A stretch of 64,000 nucleotides of DNA from Actinospineispora eucalypti (GTDB lineage Bacteria > Actinomycetota > Actinomycetes > Mycobacteriales > Pseudonocardiaceae). Below, in pieces: positions 1 to 7,320 of the stretch. Under the pieces are notes generated by a model, which saw nothing but the letters and a program-made list of their open reading frames with translations, searched no databases and was not told the origin of the DNA. How positions within the stretch are numbered: the first letter of the stretch is position 1; the number at the start of each line of letters is the position of its first letter. A program made the position numbers and the translations under genes. Location: NCBI GenBank assembly GCA_014208095.1, contig JACHMT010000007.1, positions 62,001 to 126,000 on the forward strand, written 5' to 3'.

Positions 1-218
1 TTCCAGGACAGGTCCGGCGGAATCGCCTCGGCCAGGAAGTCGGCCATGCCCCGCCAGCCCTCGACCAGCGCGGTGAACGACACGTCGGTGGCCCGCCAGG
101 CGATCACGTGCACGACCAGCAACCCGGCGGCGATCACCCAGCCGATGGCGACCGTGCGCGGGCGGCGGGTCTTCGGCGGAACCGGCAGCCGGCGAACCGG
201 CAGCGTCGAGGTGCTCAT
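1..218 (-). CDS. phnE: Phosphonate ABC transporter permease PhnE, N-terminal part (runs off the left edge)
   Basis: Only the first 72 codons are inside the window. The product opens with a short polar, arginine-rich cytoplasmic stretch (MSTSTLPVRRLPVPPK) followed by a first membrane helix (about residues 24-45, VAIGWVIAAGLLVVHVIAW), as in PhnE-type inner-membrane permeases. The start ATG overlaps the stop of phnC in an ATGA arrangement, so it is the third gene of a phnD-phnC-phnE unit transcribed leftwards. Family knowledge: PhnE forms the membrane channel for phosphonate import energised by PhnC. The assignment rests mainly on gene order and the N-terminal helix, because the conserved permease loop lies outside the window. 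Confidence 0.8.
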   Translation of the reverse strand, partial: MSTSTLPVRRLPVPPKTRRPRTVAIGWVIAAGLLVVHVIAWRATDVSFTALVEGWRGMADFLAEAIPPDLSW

Positions 219-928
219 GTGACCGGCTCCAGTACGCCGTTTGTATACAGGTGGTGTACCGGTTCGGTAGGCAGGCCGTCGAGCACCACCCGCCCGTCAC
301 GCAGGCCGACGATCCGGTCCGCGTGCCGGCGGGCCAGCTCGGGCTGGTGCAACACGGCCAGCACGGCCAGGCCCTCGCCGTGGGCCAGCTCGGCGAGCAG
401 CCCGAGCACCTGCTCGGCGGCGGACGGGTCCAGCGCGGACACCGGCTCGTCGGCGAGTACCACCGGCGCGCGCTGGCAGAGCGCGCGGGCGATGGCCACC
501 CGCTGCTGCTGGCCGCCGGACAGCGACTCGGCCCGGTCGTGCGCGCGATCGGCCAGACCCACCCGGTCCAGGCAGGCCATGGCTTCCTCGCGCAGCGCCC
601 GGGGGAACAGCGCCGGCACCAGCGACCGGCTCAGTGGGAGCCGGCCGAGCGCCCCGGCGCACACGTTCTCCAGCGCGCTGCGCCGGCCCACCAGGTGGAT
701 CTTCTGGAAGACCATCGCGATGTCCAGCGGGTGACGGGGGCGCCCGTTCACGGTCACCGTGCCGTCGGCCAACGGGGCCAGCCCGGCCGCCGCGCGCAGC
801 AGGGTGGACTTGCCGGAGCCGTTCGCCCCGAGCACCGCGAGCAGCTCCCCCGGCGCCACCCGAACGTCCACTCGGTGCAGTATCTGGCGGTCGCCGTAGC
901 GCACGCCGACCCCGGTCAGGGTGAGCAT
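215..928 (-). CDS. phnC: Phosphonate ABC transporter ATP-binding protein PhnC
   Basis: A 237-residue ABC ATPase with Walker A GANGSGKS (residues 34-41), signature LSGGQQQR, Walker B VVLADEP and the switch histidine in VLHQPELARRHADR. The length is that of a single-domain importer ATPase such as PhnC. It is predicted to sit on the cytoplasmic face and hydrolyse ATP to drive phosphonate uptake with PhnD and PhnE. Its start overlaps the phnD stop (926-930) and its stop overlaps the phnE start, which indicates translational coupling. Substrate assignment comes from the PhnD neighbour and the phosphonate-associated oxidoreductases nearby; a phosphate or phosphite substrate cannot be excluded from sequence alone. 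Confidence 0.9.
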   Translation of the reverse strand: MLTLTGVGVRYGDRQILHRVDVRVAPGELLAVLGANGSGKSTLLRAAAGLAPLADGTVTVNGRPRHPLDIAMVFQKIHLVGRRSALENVCAGALGRLPLSRSLVPALFPRALREEAMACLDRVGLADRAHDRAESLSGGQQQRVAIARALCQRAPVVLADEPVSALDPSAAEQVLGLLAELAHGEGLAVLAVLHQPELARRHADRIVGLRDGRVVLDGLPTEPVHHLYTNGVLEPVT

Positions 929-1827
929 CAGATGTCCTTCTCGGTCAGGCCGAGCGCCTTGGCCAGGTCGAACAGCGGCTGGTAGGTGGAGCGGTCCACG
1001 GCCACCAGCGGCCCGGGCGGGCTCACGTCGAGCAGCGCGCCGATCTGGCCGACGGCCGCCGGGTCGAGCTTGAGCAGCGCGTCGCGCACCGCGTTCTTGA
1101 ACGCCGGGTCCAGGTCGCCGCGCACGGTCACCGGGTCGTTCGGGATGGGCTCGGACTTCCAGACCTGCCGGAACTTGTTCGGGTCGAAGGTGCCGGAGCC
1201 GGTGGCGGTGGCCAGCTGCTGCGAGTTGATCTCGGCGGCGTCCACCGCGTGGTTGGTCAGGGCGAGCAGCGCCTGCGGGTGCCCGCCGGCGTAGTTGATG
1301 CGCACCTCGCCGGTCGGGATGCCGGCGTCCACCAGTGCCTTGCGCGGCAGGGCGTCACCCGAGGTGGAGCCGACCGAGGCTAGCGCGAGCGAGCGGCCGC
1401 GCAGCTGGGCCACCGAGGTGATGTCCGAGTCCTTGGGGACCCAGATGCCGGCGGTGTAGCTGGACAGCTTGCCGTCGGCGCTGCCGAACGAGGCCACCGC
1501 CTCGGCCTTCGCCCGCTGGCTGGCGAACACGTAGCCCAGTGGGCCGAAGATGGCGACGTCCAGGCGGCCGTTCTGCATCGCCAGCACCTCGGCGGAGTAG
1601 TTCTCCGTCACCTGGATCTCCACCGGGCAGTTCAGCGACTTCGCCAGCGCGTCGCCGAGCACCCGGGCGGCCGGGGTCAGCCGGGCCGGGTCCTCGAACG
1701 GCTCGATGCCGAACCGGATCTTGCCGTTGGGGCAGGTGGCGGACCGCGGGGTGGACGGCGTGCCGCAGGCGGTCAGGGTGAGCAGGGCGGTGGCGAGGAA
1801 GACCAACAGTCCTCGGCGGACGGACAT
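928..1827 (-). CDS. phnD: Phosphonate ABC transporter substrate-binding lipoprotein PhnD
   Basis: 299 residues starting at ATG 1827. The N-terminus is a lipoprotein signal (MSVRRGLLVFLATALLTLTAC) with lipobox Cys at residue 21, so the mature protein should be tethered to the outer face of the membrane. The body has the PhnD/phosphate-phosphonate binding fold pattern: an opening strand IRFGIEPFEDPARLTPAARVL, a PLGYVFA segment and a GSTSGDALPRKALVDAG hinge segment. The frame is open much further upstream, but no start or homology lies there. It is the first gene of phnDCE. Family knowledge: such proteins bind 2-aminoethylphosphonate or related phosphonates; the exact ligand cannot be read here. 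Confidence 0.9.
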   Translation of the reverse strand: MSVRRGLLVFLATALLTLTACGTPSTPRSATCPNGKIRFGIEPFEDPARLTPAARVLGDALAKSLNCPVEIQVTENYSAEVLAMQNGRLDVAIFGPLGYVFASQRAKAEAVASFGSADGKLSSYTAGIWVPKDSDITSVAQLRGRSLALASVGSTSGDALPRKALVDAGIPTGEVRINYAGGHPQALLALTNHAVDAAEINSQQLATATGSGTFDPNKFRQVWKSEPIPNDPVTVRGDLDPAFKNAVRDALLKLDPAAVGQIGALLDVSPPGPLVAVDRSTYQPLFDLAKALGLTEKDI

Positions 1828-1853
1828 GGTGAGCTCCGAGTTTTTCGAGGGTG

Positions 1854-1909
1854 TTCGGCACGGATCGGTTCGGCAGGGATCTTCGGCAGGGATCTTCGGC
1901 AGCGATCGG
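1854..1909. repeat. Short tandem repeat, four units of 13-15 bp
   Basis: Four head-to-tail copies of TTCGGCA(G/C)GGATC(GG) at 1854-1868, 1869-1881, 1882-1894 and 1895-1909 fill most of the gap between the phnD start and the upstream oxidoreductase stop. The two middle units are identical 13-mers. No gene or clear hairpin function was recognised; the repeat lies in what would be the phnD leader or the intercistronic spacer. Confidence 0.8.
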
Positions 1910-1913
1910 AGGG

Positions 1914-3038
1914 TCAGAAAGTGTCGAGTACGGCGGGGGCCAGCCCGAGGGCGGTGGTCATGCCGATCCCGGAGGTCACCGAGACGGCGGTGACGCCGGG
2001 CTCGACCGGGGCGCGGAGGAACTCGCCTTCGGCGCTGGCGTAGACCCCGCGCCAGCGGCGGACCACCCGGGCTTCGGCCAGGTCGAGCAGCTTGCGGGTC
2101 TCGGCGAGGAGCAGCTCGTCCCACTCCTCGTCGGCCCACGGGTCGGGCGTGACCGCGTAGGCGTGCGTGTCGCCGACCACCAGGTCGCCGTCGGGCAGCT
2201 GGGTGAGCATGTGGTTGACCACCGCGTCCAGCAGCTCGGGGCGCTCGACCCGCCAGCAGCGGCGCAGCCCGCGGGCGCCCTCGGTGCCGGAGAGCGCCGG
2301 GTAGCGCAGCATGGAGCTGCCGGTGAGCAGCGCCGGAGCCACCCGCGCGCCGGGCACCCGCAGCTGCAGCATGCGCAGCACGCAGCGGCGCAGGCCGGCC
2401 TTGTCGGCGACCTCCGGCAGCAGCCGGTCCAGGTTGTGCCCGACGCACACCACCACGCGGCGCGCTCGCAGCTCGCCCCGGCCGGTGCGCACCAGGCCCG
2501 GTTCCACGCCCAGCACCGGCGTCGACCAGTGGAACCCGACGCCGCGGCCGGCCAGCCATTCGGCGATCGCGCCGACCGCGCGGCGCTGCTCGATGCGCAG
2601 GTCGCGGGGCAGGAACGCGCCGCCGTACAGGCCGGTGGATGCCACCGGAACCCGCGCCCGGACGCCCTCCGGGCCGAGCAGCCGCACGTCGTCCCCACCC
2701 CGCTCGGCGGCCAGCTCCTCCAGGGCGGCCATCTCCTCCGGCGCGCGGGCGACGACCACGGTGCCGCACTCGGCGACCCCGAACCCGGCCTCGGCGCCGA
2801 GGCGCAGCCACGCTTCCCTGGCCCGCTCGCCGAAGGCCAGCGCCTCGCCGGTCTGCGCGGTGATGCAGGCGTGCCCGAAGTTGCGCACCGACGCGCCGAC
2901 CGCGCGCTCGTCGCGGTCCACCACGGTCACCGACATGCCCCGGGCGGAGGCCTCCACGGCGTGCGCGAGGCCGACGATGCCGGCTCCGACCACGACCAGG
3001 TCGACCGGCTGTTCACTCGGCTGGGTCACACCCGACAC
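1914..3038 (-). CDS. FAD-dependent oxidoreductase of the phosphonate-associated (TIGR03364/PbfC-like) family
   Basis: 374 residues from GTG 3038. The N-terminal dinucleotide-binding motif VVVGAGIVGLAHAVEA (about residues 14-29) and the following VVDRDERAVGASVRNFGHA mark a DAO-family flavoprotein. The C-terminal SVTSGIGMTTALGLAPA is the second FAD-contact region. The SVRNFGHA segment is typical of the family found beside phosphonate genes. Family knowledge: related enzymes oxidise N-substituted aminoethylphosphonates to phosphonoacetaldehyde. Here it lies just upstream of phnD in the same orientation, with an operator at 3069-3084 in front. The precise substrate is an inference; glycine- or sarcosine-oxidase-like activity is the main alternative. 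Confidence 0.85.
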   Translation of the reverse strand: MSGVTQPSEQPVDLVVVGAGIVGLAHAVEASARGMSVTVVDRDERAVGASVRNFGHACITAQTGEALAFGERAREAWLRLGAEAGFGVAECGTVVVARAPEEMAALEELAAERGGDDVRLLGPEGVRARVPVASTGLYGGAFLPRDLRIEQRRAVGAIAEWLAGRGVGFHWSTPVLGVEPGLVRTGRGELRARRVVVCVGHNLDRLLPEVADKAGLRRCVLRMLQLRVPGARVAPALLTGSSMLRYPALSGTEGARGLRRCWRVERPELLDAVVNHMLTQLPDGDLVVGDTHAYAVTPDPWADEEWDELLLAETRKLLDLAEARVVRRWRGVYASAEGEFLRAPVEPGVTAVSVTSGIGMTTALGLAPAVLDTF

Positions 3039-3039
3039 G

Positions 3040-3066
3040 TTGACAGCGGCTCGCTACGAGCGTCAA
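3040..3066 (-). other. Hairpin in the leader of the FAD oxidoreductase
   Basis: TTGAC (3040-3044) pairs with GTCAA (3062-3066), and GCTCG (3049-3053) pairs with CGAGC (3057-3061) around a 3-nt loop. The structure sits immediately upstream of the GTG start at 3038, between it and the operator at 3069-3084, so it could affect translation. No known RNA family was recognised. Confidence 0.5.
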
Positions 3067-3068
3067 TC

Positions 3069-3084
3069 ACTTGTATCTACAAGT
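3069..3084. promoter_or_regulatory. Putative GntR operator 1 (perfect inverted repeat)
   Basis: ACTTGTA-TC-TACAAGT, a perfect 7+2+7 palindrome in front of the leftward oxidoreductase-phnDCE unit. The ACTTGTAT half recurs at 3145 (before the GntR gene) and at 5073 (before the dehydrogenase), which suggests one regulator for all three units. Confidence 0.75.
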
Positions 3085-3144
3085 CATCGCATGTTCATGT
3101 TGATCGCCCCTGGAAGGGCGATCCGCCCGGTCGAGCGGGTGCTG

Positions 3145-3160
3145 ACTTGTATAGTTAAGC
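3145..3160 (+). promoter_or_regulatory. Putative GntR operator 2 overlapping a -10 box
   Basis: ACTTGTATAGTTAAGC shares ACTTGTATA with the site at 5073 and contains TATAGT (3150-3155), eight bases before the ATG at 3164. This looks like the -10 of a leaderless promoter, so binding here should repress the regulator's own gene. Confidence 0.65.
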
Positions 3161-3163
3161 CCC

Positions 3164-3946
3164 ATGACCGAGCCCCTGCACCGCCTGCTCGCGGCCGAGC
3201 TGCGGGACCGGATCCGGTCCGGTGAGCTGGCCATTGGGGACTCGCTGCCGTCCGAGGCCCAGCTGTGCCGGGAGTTCTCCGCCTCCCGGGGACCGGTCCG
3301 CCAGGCACTGGCCGCGCTGCGCGACGAGGGCCTGATCGGCGGGGGTCAGGGCAAGCGCGCGGTGGTGCTGGACGCGGTCCCGGCCCAGCCGTTCGAGTCG
3401 TTCCTCTCCTTCACCCGGCGCGCGGAGATCACCGGGCACGTGCCCGGCCAGCGGCTGCGGGAGATCGCGCTGCGCCGGGCCGACCCCACCGTGGCCGCCG
3501 CGCTCGGCCTCGAACCGGACGCGCTGGCCGTGCAGCTGGTCCGGCTGCGCCTGCTGGACGGCCAGCCGGCCATGCTGGAGCGGATGAACTACACCGAACG
3601 CGTCGGCCGCCCACTGCTGGACGCCGACCTGGACGCCGGCTCGATATACGAGTTCCTCACCGAGCAGGGCGTGGACCTGCACTCCGCCCGGCACACCTTC
3701 GACGCGGTCGCGGCGGACGAACTCGACTCCGAGCTGCTCGAGGTACCGGTAGGGAGCCCGCTGTTGCGCGAGCGACGCCTGACCACCGACTCGGCCGGCC
3801 AGCCGCTGGAGTGGTCGGACGACCGCTACCGCCCGGACATAGCCACCGTCACCGTCACCAACACCCGGGGCGCCCGCGCACTGATCACCCGCACCGGCCC
3901 CGCCCGCGCCGGCGTCGCCCCGTATGGGTTGGCCGCCGCTCCGTAG
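3164..3946 (+). CDS. GntR-family (HutC/UTRA type) transcriptional regulator of the phosphonate genes
   Basis: 260 residues. An N-terminal winged helix (about 1-70: LAAELRDRIRSGELAIGDSLPSEAQL, then SRGPVRQALAALRDEGLI and the GGGQGKRAVV wing) is followed by a UTRA ligand-binding domain (about 85-240) with the family-typical DALAVQLVRLRLLDGQPAMLERMNY. The gene is divergent from the oxidoreductase-phnDCE unit and next to a phosphonate-type dehydrogenase. ACTTGTAT-containing inverted repeats lie in front of all three units. It is inferred to repress them until a phosphonate or an intermediate binds. The start is supported by TATAGT eight bases upstream, which implies a leaderless message. Confidence 0.9.
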   Translation: MTEPLHRLLAAELRDRIRSGELAIGDSLPSEAQLCREFSASRGPVRQALAALRDEGLIGGGQGKRAVVLDAVPAQPFESFLSFTRRAEITGHVPGQRLREIALRRADPTVAAALGLEPDALAVQLVRLRLLDGQPAMLERMNYTERVGRPLLDADLDAGSIYEFLTEQGVDLHSARHTFDAVAADELDSELLEVPVGSPLLRERRLTTDSAGQPLEWSDDRYRPDIATVTVTNTRGARALITRTGPARAGVAPYGLAAAP

Positions 3947-3990
3947 ATTTCGGCCGGCGGTTTGCGGCGGTGCCGCCCCAAACCGCACCC

Positions 3991-5055
3991 TCAAACCGGC
4001 ACCACGGCTTGCCGAGCCGCCCCACCCCCACGAGCCACGCCGAACGCATCGTCCAACTCCGCCAACCCGTACCGACCGGCGACCAACTCCGCGAACGGGT
4101 ACCGATCATGGTGCGCCACCAGGAAGTCCACAGCGGTGAGCAAGTCCTCGGGGCGGTAGTTGTGCACCCCGACCACCGTGTGCAACCCGCGCACCACTCG
4201 TTCCGGGTCGAGGTTCACCGGCGGTCCGGGCGTGACCGAGCCGGCCAGTACCAGGGTGCCGCCCACGTCCAGCGAATCCAGCGCAAGCTGCACCGCGTCG
4301 GTTTTGCCGGACAGCTCCACCGCGAGGTCCACACCACCGTCCGGCAGCTCGCCCCCGGAGACCGAGGAGGCGCCGAAAGCGTGCGCCCGCTCCCGGCGGG
4401 CCGGGTCGGGATCCACGACCAACACATGCGCGCCGGCCAGGCTGGCCATCGCCACGGCGGTCAGGCCGAGCATGCCCGCACCGGTGACCAGTACCCGCGC
4501 CCCGGCCAGCTCGGTGCGACCGGCGCGCAGCACGGCGGCGACCGTGGCCGTCGCGCAGGCGGCAGGCGCGGCCACCACGTCCGGCAGACCGGACGGCACC
4601 TGGACGATCGCCGTGCCCGGCAGCAGCACAACGTGCGTGGCGAACCCACCGGTCAGTGGCCGCCGGGGATCCAGCGGCTGGTGCCCATATTTGCGCAGAC
4701 TCAAGCACTTCTGCGGCATCCCCCGGCCACATCGGGCACACGAACCGCAGCTCACCGTGACCGACCAGACCACCCGCATGCCCGGCACGACCGGCGAGCC
4801 GTCCACGCACCGGGGCGGCTCACCGGGGCCGACCGCGAGCACCGTGCCGACCTGTTCGTGGCCCAGCACCCCGGGCGCGGGCGAGGGCCGGCGGCCGAGC
4901 ACGGTATGCAGGTCGCTGCCGCAGATGGTGGCCAGGTCGACCCGGACCAGGGCCTCCCCCACGCCGGGCGTCGCCGAGGTGCGGGTGGTGATCACGGTGA
5001 GCGGCCGGCCCACGCCGTCCCAGCGCGCGTACCGCGCGCCGATCAGTTCGGTCAT
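3991..5055 (-). CDS. Zinc-dependent alcohol dehydrogenase, phosphonate-catabolism-associated (TIGR03366-like)
   Basis: 354 residues starting at ATG 5055. It is a medium-chain dehydrogenase: catalytic-zinc motif TICGSDLHTVLGRR, GHEQVG, structural-zinc cysteines in CGSCARCGRGMPQKC, and the Rossmann motif VLVTGAGMLGLTAVAMA. The CGSDLHTVLGRR and CPMCGxxQKC-like spacing, together with the neighbourhood, match the dehydrogenase family that co-occurs with phosphonate genes. It probably oxidises or reduces a hydroxy- or oxo-alkylphosphonate intermediate; this is inference. It is convergent with the GntR gene and carries its own operator-like sequence at 5071-5090, just upstream of the start. Confidence 0.85.
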   Translation of the reverse strand: MTELIGARYARWDGVGRPLTVITTRTSATPGVGEALVRVDLATICGSDLHTVLGRRPSPAPGVLGHEQVGTVLAVGPGEPPRCVDGSPVVPGMRVVWSVTVSCGSCARCGRGMPQKCLSLRKYGHQPLDPRRPLTGGFATHVVLLPGTAIVQVPSGLPDVVAAPAACATATVAAVLRAGRTELAGARVLVTGAGMLGLTAVAMASLAGAHVLVVDPDPARRERAHAFGASSVSGGELPDGGVDLAVELSGKTDAVQLALDSLDVGGTLVLAGSVTPGPPVNLDPERVVRGLHTVVGVHNYRPEDLLTAVDFLVAHHDRYPFAELVAGRYGLAELDDAFGVARGGGAARQAVVPV

Positions 5056-5070
5056 GCCGCCAGCCTGACA

Positions 5071-5090
5071 CAACTTGTATAGATAAGTTG
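5071..5090 (-). promoter_or_regulatory. Putative GntR operator 3 in front of the dehydrogenase
   Basis: CAACTTGTATAGATAAGTTG is an imperfect palindrome (8 of 10 pairs), 16 bases upstream of the dehydrogenase ATG. It shares ACTTGTATA with the site before gntR and ACTTGTAT with the perfect palindrome at 3069-3084. Confidence 0.7.
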
Positions 5091-5108
5091 CCGGGCCAGT
5101 CGTGAACC

Positions 5109-5552
5109 CTAGGTGAACTCGCGCCACGAGCTGTGGACCAGCGTGGAGTCCCCCAGCCGCACCGGCTCGCCGCACGAGTCGCACACCGTGCGCGGATGCA
5201 GCTCGGCGCCGCAGCTGTGCCGCCAGGCGGTCGGCGGAGCGCCCTCGGTGACGTACCGGTCACCCCAGTCCATCAGGGTGAGCAGGACGGTGTGCAGCGA
5301 GCGACCGGCCTCGGTCAGCACGTACTCGTGGCGCGGCGGGTGCTCCTCGTAGCGCTCCCGGCGCAGCAGCCCGGCCTCCACCAGCGACCGCAGCCGCGCG
5401 GCCAGGATGTCCCGGCTCGCCCCGGTGTTGCGGGCGATCGCGTCGAACCGCCGCACGCCGAAGAACACCTCGCGCAGCGCGAGCAGGCTCCAGCGCTCGC
5501 CGACCACGGCGAGGGCGTTGGCGATCGAGCACTCCCGGACCGGTGTCGCCAT
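5109..5552 (-). CDS. HxlR-family winged-helix regulator with C-terminal zinc ribbon
   Basis: 147 residues from ATG 5552, preferred over the longer reading because MATPVRECSIANAL is the normal HxlR opening. The HxlR wHTH spans about 8-100 (ANALAVVGERWSLLALREVFFGVRRFDAIARNTGASRDILAARLRSL, then a wing ending RHEYVLTEAG). The C-terminal tail carries CGAELHPRTVCDSCGEPV, a small four-cysteine zinc-ribbon-like module also seen in the HxlR protein at 21849-22292. It is divergent from the thiolase; the palindrome at 5579-5598 lies between them, so it probably controls the thiolase. The inducer is unknown. Confidence 0.88.
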   Translation of the reverse strand: MATPVRECSIANALAVVGERWSLLALREVFFGVRRFDAIARNTGASRDILAARLRSLVEAGLLRRERYEEHPPRHEYVLTEAGRSLHTVLLTLMDWGDRYVTEGAPPTAWRHSCGAELHPRTVCDSCGEPVRLGDSTLVHSSWREFT

Positions 5553-5578
5553 GGCCACAGTGTATCGCGGCGAGTAAG

Positions 5579-5598
5579 TCCTAGAATCCAACTTAGGA
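5579..5598. promoter_or_regulatory. Putative HxlR operator between regulator and thiolase
   Basis: TCCTA-GAATCCAACT-TAGGA: 5-bp arms around a 10-bp spacer in the 70-bp divergent intergenic region, just before the thiolase ribosome-binding site (AGGAGG at 5612-5617). Confidence 0.55.
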
Positions 5599-5622
5599 GG
5601 TCAGACAACCCAGGAGGTAGTC

Positions 5623-6804
5623 ATGGCGGAAGCAGTCATCGTCGACGCGGTACGCACACCGATCGGGAAGGGCAAGCCGGGCGGCGCGCTGCACGGCGTG
5701 CACCCGGTAAGCCTGCTCGGCGGCACCATCGCCGCACTGGTCGAGCGGACGGGCATCGACCCGGCCCTGGTCGACGACGTGATCGGCGGCGCGGTCGACC
5801 AGGTCGGCGAGCAGGCGCAGAACACCACGCGGTGGGCGGCGCTGGCCGCCGGCCTGCCGGAGAGCGTGCCGGCCACCACGGTGGACCGGCAGTGCGGCAG
5901 CAGCCAGCAGGCGGTGCACTTCGCCGCGCAGGGGGTGATCGCCGGCGCCTACGACGTGGTGATCGCCGCCGGGGTGGAGTCGATGAGCCGGGTGCCGATG
6001 TGGTCGAACGTGCCACCCGGGGCGGACCCGTTCGGCCCGGGCATCGCCGCCCGCTACCCCGACGGCCTGGTGCCGCAGGGGATCAGCGCCGAGCTGATCG
6101 CGGCCAAGTGGTCGCTGTCCCGCGCCGAACTGGACGAGTTCGCCGCCCAGTCCCACGCGCGCGCGGCCGCCGCGCACGCCCGGGGCGCGTTCGCCGACCA
6201 CATCGTGCCGGTGCACACCCCGCTCGGCGACACCACCATCGACGAGTCGGTTCGCCCGGCCACCACTCCGGAGGTACTGGCCGGCCTGCGGCCGGCGTTC
6301 GTGGACGACGCGATGGCCCGCCGGTTCCCCCAGATCGACTGGTCGGTGACCGCCGGCAACAGCAGCCCGATCAACGACGGCGCCGCCGCACTGCTGATCA
6401 TGTCCAGGGAGCGCGCGGACCAGCTGGGACTGCGCCCGCTGGCCCGGCTGCACAGCTTCGCGGTCACCGGGGACGACCCCCTGCTCATGCTCACCGCGAT
6501 CATCCCGGCCACCGAGAAGGTCCTGCGCAGAGCCGGCCTCACCCTCGGCGACATCGACCTGTTCGAGGTGAACGAGGCGTTCGCCAGCGTGGTGCTGGCA
6601 TGGCAACGGGAGACCGGCGTCGACCTGGCCAAGGTGAACGTGAACGGCGGGGCGATCGCGCTCGGCCACCCGCTGGGCGCCAGCGGCGCACGGATCATGG
6701 GCACGCTGGCCTACGCCATGCGGGAGCGCGGCGCGCGGTTCGGCCTGCAGACCATGTGCGAGGCCGGCGGCCTGGCCAACGCCACCGTCCTCGAGGCGCT
6801 ATAG
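5623..6804 (+). CDS. Acetyl-CoA C-acyltransferase (thiolase)
   Basis: 393 residues, the usual length of a class II thiolase. The acyl-carrying cysteine is C91 in RQCGSSQQAVH. The NEAFASVVLAW segment and the glycine-rich GGAIALGHPLGASGAR hold the catalytic histidine, and the second catalytic cysteine is in MCEAGGLANATV near the C-terminus. It should catalyse CoA-dependent cleavage of 3-ketoacyl-CoA (or the reverse condensation) in the cytoplasm. It has a strong RBS (AGGAGG, six bases before ATG) and is divergent from an HxlR regulator, suggesting induction by a specific acid or lipid rather than a housekeeping role. The chain-length preference cannot be read. Confidence 0.95.
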   Translation: MAEAVIVDAVRTPIGKGKPGGALHGVHPVSLLGGTIAALVERTGIDPALVDDVIGGAVDQVGEQAQNTTRWAALAAGLPESVPATTVDRQCGSSQQAVHFAAQGVIAGAYDVVIAAGVESMSRVPMWSNVPPGADPFGPGIAARYPDGLVPQGISAELIAAKWSLSRAELDEFAAQSHARAAAAHARGAFADHIVPVHTPLGDTTIDESVRPATTPEVLAGLRPAFVDDAMARRFPQIDWSVTAGNSSPINDGAAALLIMSRERADQLGLRPLARLHSFAVTGDDPLLMLTAIIPATEKVLRRAGLTLGDIDLFEVNEAFASVVLAWQRETGVDLAKVNVNGGAIALGHPLGASGARIMGTLAYAMRERGARFGLQTMCEAGGLANATVLEAL

Positions 6805-7320
6805 CCCCAACCGGGTGCGCACCGGGGTGGTGTTGCGGAACAGGTCGAGCACCGGGCAGTGCTCGTCCACAGCGTCCTTGAGCCGCTGGTAGTCGGCCGC
6901 CGGGGCCGGGCCGCGCAGGTCCACCGCGAGCCGGATCTCGGTCGGGCCCGGCCGGGTGTGGTCGTCCAGCCCGAAGAACCCGCGCACATCCATGTCGCCG
7001 TCCACCTCGACGGTCACGTCGGTCAGCGGGATGCCCAGCTTGGCCGCCCAGAACCGGTAGCTGACCACCTGGCAGGACAGCAGGCCGGCCAACGCCACCT
7101 CGACCGGGTTGGGCGCGGCACCCTCGCCGCCGAGCGCGGGTGGTTCGTCGACGACCACCTCGTGCCGGCCGACCTTCATCTCGGTGCGCACCCCGGTGGT
7201 GCCGGCGCCGGCGGCGTGGAACCGGACCCTCGCCCGCTCCGGGTTCTCCTCGGAAGCACGGGCGGTGGCCTCGATGATGCCGGTCAGCGCGCTGTCACGG
7301 GTGGACTGGGTGCTGGTCAT
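6799..7320 (-). CDS. OsmC-family peroxiredoxin-like protein
   Basis: 173 residues with the two OsmC/Ohr-fold cysteines: one in LAGLLSCQVVSYRFWAAKLGI (helix after the nucleophile) and one in EHCPVLDLFRNTTPV near the C-terminus. Family knowledge: such proteins reduce organic hydroperoxides with thiol cofactors, though the wider OsmC group includes members of unknown substrate. The 3' end overlaps the convergent thiolase by 6 bp and the start overlaps the P450 stop by 26 bp, so it is probably co-transcribed with the P450. Confidence 0.9.
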   Translation of the reverse strand: MTSTQSTRDSALTGIIEATARASEENPERARVRFHAAGAGTTGVRTEMKVGRHEVVVDEPPALGGEGAAPNPVEVALAGLLSCQVVSYRFWAAKLGIPLTDVTVEVDGDMDVRGFFGLDDHTRPGPTEIRLAVDLRGPAPAADYQRLKDAVDEHCPVLDLFRNTTPVRTRLGL

